The notes under the pieces were generated by a model. The model was not told the origin of the DNA and did not search any database. It was given only the letters and a program-made list of their open reading frames with translations. A DNA stretch of 24,255 nucleotides from Nemertoderma westbladi (Eukaryota; Xenacoelomorpha; Nemertodermatida; Nemertodermatidae), in NCBI GenBank assembly GCA_032718475.1, contig JAUCBJ010003727.1, positions 1 to 24,255 of the forward strand, in the 5' to 3' direction. The first letter of the stretch is position 1. Every line of letters begins with the position of its first letter. The position numbers were made by a program, and so were the translations under genes. Shown here one piece after another: positions 1 to 8,459 of this stretch.

Positions 1-2660
1 TGCAGCTACAAATGCAGTTTATTTCATGCAAAATAAGGGAATCCTGAACATTTTAACTTTATTTCATCACAATGATCACATTCAAAGATATTATGTGTAA
101 TGAATTTAATTTATCAAGTATCCATATTCCGAAGCTTTGATTGCTGGCTGGCTAATTTTAAAATTTCCTAGCAGCCTATTATATTGTCTTATTTATTAAG
201 ACGAATTTAAAAACAGTTTCATGGGCAGCAAGAAACTCAACCCATATGAGAATCATTTCTATCTGATTTTACGGTAAAGCTTTGACCCCGAGAATAATAA
301 ATGTTTTTTACATAAGATAATCAGTCCGGGTATATTGTCAGTCCCAAGAAGTGTTCATTCTCTGGGACCCATCTCTCTGTAAGATGCTACAGGGAGGGAG
401 AGGGGGGGGGGGGGGGGGGGGCTCTCAACGCTTGACCTTAATTAACAGTATCAGTATCATTAGTCCGATATGCATTTACTGTTGCGTCTACACTACACTA
501 TGGCATTTTAGCAATCCAGTAGTGTTGAGGGCACTACCAGTACCAGTAGCAGTATTGGGATGACCAACAAACATATAAATAATTGAATGTACTAATGATT
601 TTATAAAAAAAAAAATGCGAGCAAAGCAATTTTAATATGTGAACACCCGACTATAATATCCATCCACGGCCTTGTATCCACCGGCCACCCCATCGTCTCA
701 TGTGGCAGCAACAACTTACGATGTGGTTTCTGCTCTCTCTCTCTTTAGTTCCTCGGCCATTAGCGCAGTGATACGCAGTAGATGTAGCGACAATTCCCTT
801 TGATATATCAACGCAATTTATCTACAGAATGTTGCAATAAGCGGTGTGCCCACTATCATTACGGCATTAGGGTCTAGTTAAACAGATTCGCGATTGGATT
901 GCCGCAAACACCAAAGAGGGGAATTAATTTTGCGCAACAAGATTGCTTTGATTGTTGCGCTGCGTTTCAAATCTCTAAATTACCCCGGTGCAATCATAGG
1001 ATCAATAGTTCTCGCTGGCTATCCGCGAGTTATCTAATGCGAGGGTTCCCACACAGCTATTAAAGACGGCGTTTTTGTAATAATAACAATTGCCATATGA
1101 CTTTCATTAGTCGAGCAAAGAGTTTGGGGAAGCTTAAATCCCTCTAGTCGTGTGCGAGATACAGAGCCGGCAGTCCGGCAAACAACCAACAACATTGTAA
1201 CAACAGTTTTGTGGCGCAATTCTGGGCAAAATAGGAGATCTTTTAATTCGTTTAAAATTCTAGCCTTATATGCGATGTATATTTAGCAGTGAGGATTAAA
1301 TATAGATAGATGGGAAAACTCAACTGAAAATACAACTGGGCGGTGAAGTAAATAAACTTGTATTTATAGACATGATATATACGTTTAGAATTTTATTTAC
1401 GTATATAAGTTTATTTATTTAATCAGGTCAGATACATTTCATGGACAGTTCACGTCATGGTCACCGACAACGATATGGTGTATGATTTTGAATTTAGATC
1501 GTATATATAAGATATAATTATATTGGACATAGCTAGTAAGAAATAAAACACGACATTCATTAATTTTACATGGTGTGGTGAAAAAAATTTAAAAATTTTT
1601 ATCAACAATCTTGGATAATGTGGATTAAATTGGATGTGCCTATTCATCTTTGTATTATTGAAGTTAGCTATATTTTGGGTAGGCGGGAACTTTGAATTTT
1701 AAATTGTATATTATTATTGGTGTAATTGCTGCAATTATTCCGGTAGTGTTGGGATTAGGGTTTCTCCCTAAACAAACAGTAAGTTGATTGAATTCCTCAA
1801 CTTATTTGATATCAACATGAATGCTAACTCTATCAGAAACAAAATCTTGGACAATTTCAGATTGTTTTAGGATTATCTGCCTATGAGGCTACCAATTCGT
1901 GGCTGACCCCCCAACTTCCCTTTTACATTACACTATTGCTTTTTGTATTTCCATTTAAAAGAAAGGTTTTAAATTTGAAACAATCAAGTTTAATATTATT
2001 TTTTAAATTAATTACGAAACTGTATTATAATATTTGTTGACACCAAACAGCACACAAATTAGACAATATTTTAAAGTAAATAAACAAATGAGTATTATAT
2101 TTGCTTAAATTATATTTTAGGCCAATTAAAACAATTGCATGTAAGGATAACGCTCGTATTAGTGGTGGGAAGTAGCACTTTACATGGTTATATTTTACAC
2201 ATTGGAAGAATTAAATTAAACATTACAACACCCGGATCGGGGTGGGGGGTTACTGAACGCAATCAAACGTAATAAAAGAAATTAAATACTCATTCCATAA
2301 AAACATCGCAACCAATAAAGCCCTAGGAAATATATATGCGATCTAAAAAGTACTAATTTTTATTGGTTACATATCAATTGCAGCTAATTTATTGTACAAC
2401 CGATGTCAATCAAACGACATAAACTTCTCAGTAAAAAAATATACCCCTTACGTCATAAGACCAATAATATTTCGCACCAACAATTAAATACTATACATAA
2501 ACGCTGTAAAAAAAATACCCCAAACCACCGCAAATACGACATAAAATATCTAATATGTGTAATTTTAGTATCAGGAAATTGTATTTCCTTGTATATTTCC
2601 CAGAACAGCTGGGCCTATAATCTCTACGTAATGATGTTTTAAATCGTTTCTGGAAATTTA
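1..2660. other. AT-rich non-coding flank downstream of the Gfi1-like gene
   Basis: Apart from a G tract at 402-421 and a short CT run near 733-745, I see no gene, RNA or mobile element. The open frames here are short and resemble no family. The stretch 2403-2640 is A- and C-rich on the plus strand and opens a 79-codon frame, but it has no recognisable protein features. Confidence 0.5.
402..421 (+). repeat. homopolymeric G tract (20 G)
   Basis: Twenty consecutive G residues, preceded by GGGAGGGAGA, so the purine-rich run starts near 391. Such a run can form a G-quadruplex and is prone to length error in sequencing. Confidence 0.95.
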
Positions 2661-2661
2661 C

Positions 2662-2667
2662 TTTATT
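2662..2667 (-). terminator. candidate polyadenylation signal of the Gfi1-like gene
   Basis: The minus strand reads AATAAA here, about 125 bases after the stop codon. The surrounding sequence is AT-rich, so a chance match is possible; no transcript end is known. Confidence 0.35.
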
Positions 2668-2790
2668 ATTTTTTTAGGAAATCTTATTTAATAAAAATAT
2701 AACTAACGTTGAACCTTATACTCTGTTTACAAAGTCTATAAGATAGGCAGTTATTAATGATTTAATTAATATTCAACGAAATATGATTGT

Positions 2791-3509
2791 TTAAAGTTTA
2801 TTAGCTACAGTTGTTGCTAATGAATGTACATTAAAGAATGTGGACTTCTCAGGCGATATTGGTGGTGTGTGGTGGAGAAACTTAGAGGGCGATTTACGTT
2901 TGGATAGGTCGATGGGCCCGCTGCTCTGTTCGAAAGGATTCGATACGAATCCATCACCCGGGGAAGTATTCGGAGTCAATAGGCCGTGGTGGAGGAAGTT
3001 CGGTCTCGTGTGATTCATCGAGAAGAGGCTTGAGGGATAGGGTTGGGAAGTGAAGTCCATCGGTCCGGTTGAGAATTGAGTCAGATAGGGGGACTTGGGT
3101 GATATGATACATCCCCCCGAGTAAGGGGGATTGTAGGGGGATTTAGGTGGAGAGAAACGTCGCCCTGACAACGTGGAGGTATAGGGGGACTTTGAGGATC
3201 TTATAAACGACCTGTTTTGAAGGGATTCGTTGGCGATCATTTGACGATGACGGCGTGTTACCGAAGACGCGCTCCGGTTCGCCATTATTCCTTGGGGTTT
3301 AACCACCCCCATCGTGTCGATGTATGCGCGTGGGGTGTCAGTGTGTTGGGTCTCACAGTGTCGTCGCAGATCCACTTTGCGTTGGAATGCTCGGTTGCAT
3401 AGCGTACAGGCGAAGGGTTTGTAACCTGTGTGTTTTCGCATGTGTGTAATAAGATTGGAACTTTGGCTGAACGACTTCCCGCAGACAACACACATATGTG
3501 GTTTTTCTC
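2791..3509 (-). CDS. Gfi1: Gfi1-like gene, terminal exon 5: zinc fingers 4 and 5 and C-terminal tail
   Basis: Acceptor TTGCAG ends at 3510. The exon completes the TGEKPHMC linker, encodes fingers at 340-360 and 368-389, then a long tail to residue 572 and a TAA stop (2793-2791). The tail contains three KSPY units spaced exactly 16 residues apart (440, 456, 472), PMDFT at 493-497 and PIDLSKR from 532. Vertebrate Gfi1 ends soon after the last finger, so a tail of about 180 residues is an extension relative to it. Confidence 0.95.
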
Positions 3510-6478
3510 CTGCAATAAAAAAGATTTTGGAATAAACATTTTATGCAAGTGTAAGAATTGTGTAACTCGTAAACCCTTTCAAAATGAACATCTTAATAAA
3601 AGCACGCATTTTTTAACAAAGTGATAAACCTTTTTGATTTAAATAAATTTTCGTATTAAATATGATTATAGCAGACTAAACTAACTCTGACAAGAAATAT
3701 GCAAGAAATAACACACTGAATAGAATATGTAATAAATACCTGTATGTATGAAGGTGTGTTTCTTCATGTCACTCTTCTGGTGGAACCGTTTACCACAAAA
3801 TGGGCAAGGAAATGGACGAGTGTCTGAATGGATTAGAAGATGGGTAGACAAGGTTGATGATCTTTTGAAGCACTTTCCACATTGGTGACATGTATAGCTT
3901 CTTTCTGGAATACCTAAACATATAAATACCACGTGTAACAATGGCCATCTTTCTAAGTTTTGTAAAAGTTCACCAACCTACTCAGCAATTACCCACCCAC
4001 AAACACTAAATTACGCTCTCACAGTCACATCCTACCATTAATGCATAGAAATAGGTGACAACTTATGTGACATTCGGAAACTGTGAAGCCACATATGCTG
4101 ACACAACTTTGTATGAAAAGCTTTAAAGCTCGCACTGGTTTATTCATATACTAATTGGGAAGGGGGTCGAGTTCCAACTGAGTTTATATATCCCACATTC
4201 TGTTTGTTTGGTAGTGTCATTGCAAGGGGTAGTCGGAGAATAATCGCCCTGAGTCCACAAGGAAGCCCACCAGATGCTTCATAAGTTGATCAATTCAATC
4301 ATTACTTAATATAAATCGGCCCCTCTCCAATCTCAAGGCGTTTCTCATACCAAATTCAAGAAGACAATTTATTCTCTTTTGTGATTCTCTGTGATATTGA
4401 TTTTTTTAAGTGCCCGCCACAGTGCGTTATCCACTCAAAATTGGTGACAGCTTAGCAGAAATATAATGAGTAGTAGAGTTGCCTTGATAAAATACAGGAT
4501 TATATGATTGAAGATTTTTATATTGTAGTGCGCCGTGTAAATTAATACAAAAGAATTATTGCTCATTTCATTTACTCCTCGCACGACAATTTAAAGACTT
4601 AAAAACATATGGATAAATCTAGGGGGATTTTATTACATTTCATATTCAAATGTTTAAAACCTACCGCATGGTCTAGTGGTGAAATTGCTTTGCTTCTAGT
4701 TAGGAGGCCCCGGTTCGATCCCTTGACAGTGCTGCACCATTTGGGCAGTTTAGCCCAACACTATTCCGCAATGTTATTATGCTTATTATGCTTATTATTT
4801 TCCATGAACAAATATAACTAAACATGTTATATGTTAATAAAAATAACTTTATAATATTATACTCATACTAACCGGACTGGTGTAGATGTTTGTGTTGCGC
4901 TAGGGTCTCTGGTTGTCTGAATCCTTTGTTGCAAACATCGCAGTGCACTACCGGTTTCCCAGGTGATGAGGTATCGGATCTATCGTCAACGATGCTCCCT
5001 CCAGCTATTACATCCGGGTCCCTTACTGGCGATTCGGGGTAGTTTTTGTGTCGGAATTGAGGGTCGCTTGAGTTGGTGAGATGTTGTTGGTTGAGATGAA
5101 TCAGCCGTTTCTGGTATTCGTAAACGGCCGGGGGTACAGCCCCAACCAATGAGGGCCATAAGGGTAGCTGAGACGGGAAGTTGGTTGGCGGCGGGATTCG
5201 GGGTGGGTAGACGTGAGGAGGGTGGATAGGTGGGGGGTGTACGTGTAGAGGGTGCATGCGTGGGGGGTGCATGTGTTGTGGTTGAAATTGTGGTGGAGGA
5301 GGAATGGGTGGTTGAGGGTGGCGATTCCACGTTTGCTTCGGTTGTTTAGGCAGAAAATGAGTCGGACATTTGGTCGGAAATCTGATTGATTCCGGTGATA
5401 TCTGGGGATGTTTTCTGAAGATAAGAGTCTCTGGTGAACTGTCTTTCACTTTGACAGCTAACAGGTCGCGAATAGAAAACGCGTTATTTTTCTTAGAACT
5501 GCCGGAATCTGAAAAATTAAATTAAATGAATTCAATTGAATTTTATATTGGCAAGATTTTTGTCGAATGGACAAATATGTTTGTAATAATATGTAGGCTA
5601 TACAGTACACTTATATAACTGTTCGTTTGCAAATTCCAGCTAAAAACATTGTGTACATGATGATCTAGCAACGAATAATCACTTTTTATTTATTAATCAC
5701 TTATCAACTCTCTAACTTCTAGGCATAATAATAACTTACCAGCGACCATACCAACAACATCAATATCGTCTTCGTTACTATAGTTACTATAGCTTTCCCC
5801 GTTATCCACTGTAGATATTGAAGATGAAGTGATCAAACCTACGATACAATTAATTAGAACAACATTAATTAAGAAAACGATAAGAAAATAAATACGTGAT
5901 CTCCTTTCTGTTGTGTATACAATTAACTACAATAATAAGTGAATGAACCTGTTCTTGGCCTTCTTGGCGGCAGTTTTTTAAAATACCAGTAGTAATTCAT
6001 AAACCGGCATAGCATTCTAAATACACGCTGCATTGGGCTTGCCAATTGTAGATTGCATGGTGATGGAAAAATATTTTGGTTAAGCCGGCATAGCATCTCA
6101 ATGTGCAGCTTCAATGCAGCAGGTCGATTATAGATAGATTAATTCATGCAGGTGTGATAAATTTGATCAAAAAAACCTGCAAATAATCATACAGGTAAAA
6201 ACTTTGTGAAGTAGATTATCCAAGGGTTTATAACTTTTATAATAATTTTGTAAATATAATATTAAAATCATAGATTATATAGATGAAAACTATTATAGAC
6301 AATAGATAATAATTTACAATTTGCTTTTCTAATTAACACAAGGTCGGAATAATGACATGAATACCAACCGATACGTACCTTGTGGTAAGGAGCCGTTACT
6401 CTCTGTATCATTAGGTCGACTCCGGGGCTCATCTAGATTTGTAAGGTGTCGTATCGAAAACAGCTGACTATTTGCCAT
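2791..6478 (-). CDS. Gfi1: Gfi1/Senseless-type C2H2 zinc-finger repressor, five coding exons
   Basis: Model: exons 6478-6379, 5838-5740, 5508-4873, 3904-3740 and 3509-2791, giving 572 residues. Every intron is GT...AG and phase 1, so the frame is kept throughout. The start ATG sits in ACCATGG with an in-frame TAG 15 bases upstream. Fingers (C,C,H,H): 256/259/272/276, 284/287/300/304, 312/315/328/332, 340/343/356/360, 368/371/384/389. The strings [31 protein letters not shown] and [10 protein letters not shown] are diagnostic of Gfi1/Senseless/PAG-3, nuclear DNA-binding repressors in neural, sensory and blood lineages. The first finger aligns with vertebrate finger 2; the equivalent of finger 1 is absent. 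No SNAG motif is seen at the N-terminus. Instead FSIRHLT (7-13) and FSIRDLL (77-83) resemble Groucho-binding eh1 motifs, and PIDLS (532-536) matches the CtBP motif. Family assignment is near certain; the first two exons rest on splice signals and phase. Confidence 0.92.
3740..3904 (-). CDS. Gfi1: Gfi1-like gene, coding exon 4: zinc fingers 2 and 3
   Basis: Encodes two complete fingers (Cys 284/287, His 300/304; Cys 312/315, His 328/332), the most strongly conserved part of the family. The donor is CAG|GTATTT after 3740. Two acceptors are possible: CCAG ending at 3905 (used here, gives the linker HQS-ERSYTC, the same length as in vertebrate Gfi1) or TTTAG ending at 3914 (in frame, adds Gly-Ile-Pro). 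Confidence 0.95.
4664..4800 (+). mobile_element. tRNA-derived SINE in intron 3 of the Gfi1-like gene
   Basis: The block has an A-box-like TGGTCTAGTGG (4669-4679) and a B-box GGTTCGATCCC (4712-4722) at tRNA-like spacing, so a tRNA-type head. The acceptor stem does not pair well and sequence continues past the tRNA end. The body contains TTGGGC...GCCCAA (4741-4758) and ends in short TTATTATGC repeats. This is the layout of a tRNA-headed SINE, in opposite orientation to the host gene. I found no target-site duplication. Confidence 0.65.
4873..5508 (-). CDS. Gfi1: Gfi1-like gene, coding exon 3: eh1-like motif, Pro/His-rich region, first zinc finger
   Basis: Acceptor TTTTTCAG ends at 5509 and donor GTTAGT starts at 4872. 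It encodes residues 67-278 plus one base. It starts with a Ser/Lys stretch leading to FSIRDLL at 77-83. Residues about 130-174 are dominated by Pro and His with repeated HPP/HVHPP-like units. The exon ends with finger CDVCNKGF...HKHLH (Cys 256/259, His 272/276). The open frame, the motif and the finger all agree on one frame; overlapping frames through the Pro-rich stretch are shadows. Confidence 0.88.
5740..5838 (-). CDS. Gfi1: Gfi1-like gene, coding exon 2
   Basis: Ninety-nine bases between acceptor TAG (5841-5839) and a consensus donor GTAAGT (5739-5734). It encodes residues 34-66 plus one base, a Ser/Asn/Asp-rich acidic stretch including SNEDDID. It has no known domain. The call rests on matching phase-1 ends and an open frame that runs straight into exon 3. 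Confidence 0.7.
6001..6139 (+). mobile_element. short element made of two tandem LINE 3'-tail units, in intron 1 of the Gfi1-like gene
   Basis: Two units read ACCGGCATAGCAT...GATTGTAGATTG-like sequence: 6001-6055 and about 6075-6139. Both match the 3' end of the non-LTR element at 16400-16467 and 23500-23572 (GCCGGCACAGCATTC, TGCAGCTGCAATGCA, GCCGAT, TAGATAG). The whole block is flanked by an 8-bp direct repeat TAATTCAT (5993-6000 and 6140-6147). It has no coding capacity. It could be a non-autonomous element mobilised by the LINE, or a 5'-truncated insertion whose tail was duplicated. Confidence 0.65.
6379..6478 (-). CDS. Gfi1: Gfi1-like gene, coding exon 1
   Basis: Encodes residues 1-33 plus the first base of residue 34. 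It begins [12 protein letters not shown], not with a SNAG sequence, and ends at donor GTACGT (6378-6373). The Kozak context (A at -3, G at +4) and the nearby in-frame stop upstream support this start. It ends in phase 1 and joins cleanly to exon 2. FSIRHLT at residues 7-13 is eh1-like. A 5' non-coding exon further upstream cannot be excluded. Confidence 0.7.
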
Positions 6479-6479
6479 G

Positions 6480-6940
6480 GTCCAAAAAAACTAACATGCG
6501 CGGCAGACGAAAACCTCGTAAACGTTGCGGTGATCTAGTTTTAATGCAATGCTGTGTGATGCTAAAGTCACTTGGATTTATATCAAAGATCTGACATAAG
6601 TTGCATTCTCAGCAGCAATGTGCTGCACTAGTTTGTGATTGGCTGACTGCCAAAGACAAATTCTGCATAACTTCGTGATTGGATGATAGAAGAATGCTTT
6701 GCAGTTTTGCCTTAACTGGATGACTAAACAGCTCCTTCCTCATCGCCAATTCAGAAGAAATTAATAGGTTTAATTTATAATTAAAAATGTGGTTCGTGTG
6801 TGTATGATATCTCACGAGATACCATTACAATGACAAAGTTAAATTTTATAACAAATCTCAAAGTGGGATTTGATATAATAATTTCACTTTTTATTTCAGG
6901 GATTGGTGTTAAATAATTGGTAAAGATGAATATTATCCGA
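6480..6940. other. intergenic stretch upstream of the Gfi1-like gene
   Basis: Likely holds the promoter of the minus-strand gene. Apart from the CCAAT pair, I see a small inverted repeat GCAGCA/TGCTGC (6612-6626) and an acceptor-like TTTTTATTTCAG ending near 6899. No gene is visible. Confidence 0.4.
6637..6682 (-). promoter_or_regulatory. pair of CCAAT boxes upstream of the Gfi1-like start
   Basis: The minus strand carries CCAATC at 6642-6637 and at 6682-6677, 40 bases apart and about 160-200 bases upstream of the ATG. Each is followed by AC on the minus strand (CCAATCAC). CCAAT pairs are typical of animal promoters, but no TATA box or initiator at a fitting distance is convincing. Confidence 0.25.
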
Positions 6941-6945
6941 TAAAA

Positions 6946-7066
6946 ATGAGTAGCAGAGATTTCATGGACAAAGCATCAAACTTTTTAGGTCCCGCGGACA
7001 AGACTGTGATCATGTTACAGTTGTTCCACAAAGACAATTATAGTTACAAATGTGTCATCTACTAAT
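6946..7066 (+). CDS. possible small ORF or exon, unrecognised
   Basis: An ATG at about 6946 opens 39 codons (begins MSSRDFMDKASNFLGP, ends CVIY-stop). It lies about 45 bases after a good 3' splice-site-like sequence TTTTTATTTCAG. Another ATG lies just upstream and is closed by a stop within a few codons. I do not recognise the peptide. It could be the first coding exon of a plus-strand gene spliced further on, or chance. The stop falls just before the SINE at 7094. Confidence 0.2.
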
Positions 7067-7093
7067 TTATTAATATAATATATAGAGCCTATA

Positions 7094-7335
7094 AGCAAAA
7101 GCAAACAGTCGGCCGAAGCCGGAGGCGACCCGAAGGCTCCTCTTTCGATAGCTGCTACCCGAGGGTAGGGGTGGGCGCTACTCCTATCCCAAGATTTGCT
7201 CCCAGTTATTTAACTGGTACTCATTTTATCGACCCCAGTGGATGAAAGGCTGAGTGGACCCTGGCGGGGCTGAACCTACAACCATTAGATTGCAGGCCCG
7301 GCGCTCAACCAACTGAGCTACCCCGCCCTAAATTC
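7094..7335 (-). mobile_element. tRNA-derived SINE with conserved central domain, 12-bp target-site duplication
   Basis: Read on the minus strand it begins with a tRNA-like head: A-box TAGCTCAGTTGG (7320-7309) and B-box GGTTCAGCCCC (7276-7266). A body follows containing CTTTCATCCACTGGGGTCGA and AAATGAGTACCAGTTA, as in the central domain of molluscan (for example cephalopod) SINEs from memory. It ends in a TTTGC-type tail. The flanks are a perfect 12-bp direct repeat ATAGAGCCTATA (7082-7093, 7336-7347), the mark of target-primed insertion. It is not a functional tRNA: there is no proper acceptor stem, and the long non-tRNA body follows. Confidence 0.85.
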
Positions 7336-7347
7336 ATAGAGCCTATA

Positions 7348-8288
7348 GTCACTTGTTTTCAATATATTGCAGCCGACTGTTGGCGGAGCGTTCACACCAG
7401 GTTTTAGTTAGGCTTCCTTACGCAGAACCCGGTATAAGGAATATATTTCATTCATAAAATTAGCTTTCTAAACTTTATGGAAATCTTTCTCACACGGTCA
7501 TGTGAATTTTAACTCATGCGAGCATGATTTATGAAACTCTCTTATTGGACAAAGTTATTAGCGTCATATATAACTTTGATCTACATAAAAAAAGAAACAA
7601 GATACTTTCAAATCGCTTTTTTTGTGTCAAAATATATCTTATACAGTAACATAGTGCAGTATATCTAATTTCAGTGGTATTGCCAAATGATAATCGTTTT
7701 CTTCTCGAAGCGTTGGAATTTATTACTGAATCCCACAATCGTAAAAACAAAATTGTTCAGTATAATAGTGTCAGGCGGCCAAGTCGAATTCTAGAATTTC
7801 GGTTCAATAAGAAACATACTAATGTGTGTTTGTTATTGTTAAAGTAATACTGAATGAGACTCTTTGGGGCCAGTTTGGGAACAGACAACGACCCAACGGC
7901 CATAAACATTTAACCAGTCCCCACAGCAATGCACTTTCAATATCCGATAAAAATCCGATATATTCCGATATGGATCTGTTTCAAAGGTTCGTGATGGTCA
8001 AACCTGTATTCTTCGGTGAACTCCTCAACTATGTTTATTTCACATACAATATAGCTATTACTTGACGATAGTGATGGACGAACTGGAACTACTACTCCTA
8101 CGGTACAGCTATAGGCCTACTGTAATATATTGGTACAGTTACAGTGTATTCATAATTATATATCTTGCGCTTGTGTGCTTATCTTGCTATAATTAAATAA
8201 TAATATTGAAGAGGTGTTTTCAACAAAAACTATTTTAAAATCAATTTACTTAGACGCTTTCTAAATATTATCTTAGCATCATGCTGTG
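7348..8288. other. AT-rich stretch with no feature seen
   Basis: Only short open frames without family resemblance. No repeat or RNA gene is visible. Confidence 0.5.
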
Positions 8289-8456
8289 TCGGACCTTCGT
8301 CCTGTGTTTCGGACCTTCGTCTTGAATTTTCGGACCTTCGTCCCGTCTTATTCGGACCTTCGTCCTTTTCGATCCTCCGTCGTGCAGTTTCGGACCTTCG
8401 TCTAAGGTGTTTCGGACCTCTGTCCCATTTTGACCTCCGTCCTATTCGGACCTGCA
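8289..8456 (+). repeat. minisatellite with a 13-base conserved core
   Basis: Five exact copies of TCGGACCTTCGTC start at 8289, 8309, 8330, 8352 and 8390. Variants start at 8369, 8412, 8430 and 8446, so the period is 16-22 bases. The core is nearly invariant while the 4-9 bases between copies differ in sequence and length. The minus-strand open frame across it alternates RRSE and DEGP because the spacers change the frame, so coding is unlikely. Confidence 0.9.
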
Positions 8457-8459
8457 TCT

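Noticed and set aside
2403-2642. 79-codon plus-strand frame, possibly a mitochondrial insert because of its A/C-rich bias
   Set aside because: No mitochondrial protein or RNA motif is recognisable and the bias is local and short.
3217-3624. Plus-strand open frames opposite the last Gfi-like exon
   Set aside because: They are antisense shadows of the zinc-finger exon; the minus-strand frame holds all conserved residues.
4664-4735. Functional tRNA gene
   Set aside because: A- and B-boxes are present but the acceptor stem does not pair and a SINE body follows.
4986-5330. Alternative minus-strand Pro/Thr-rich frame within exon 3
   Set aside because: It is an out-of-frame reading of the Pro/His repeat; the real frame continues into the zinc finger and matches exon phases.
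7266-7330. Functional tRNA gene on the minus strand
   Set aside because: It is the head of a SINE with target-site duplication and continues into a non-tRNA body without an acceptor stem.
8289-8456. CRISPR-like array
   Set aside because: The repeats are only 13 bases with 4-9-base gaps, in an animal genome with no cas genes.
8230-8457. Minus-strand ORF with RRSE/DEGP repeats as an Arg/Glu-rich protein
   Set aside because: The peptide repeats simply mirror the DNA minisatellite, and spacer lengths switch the frame between units.
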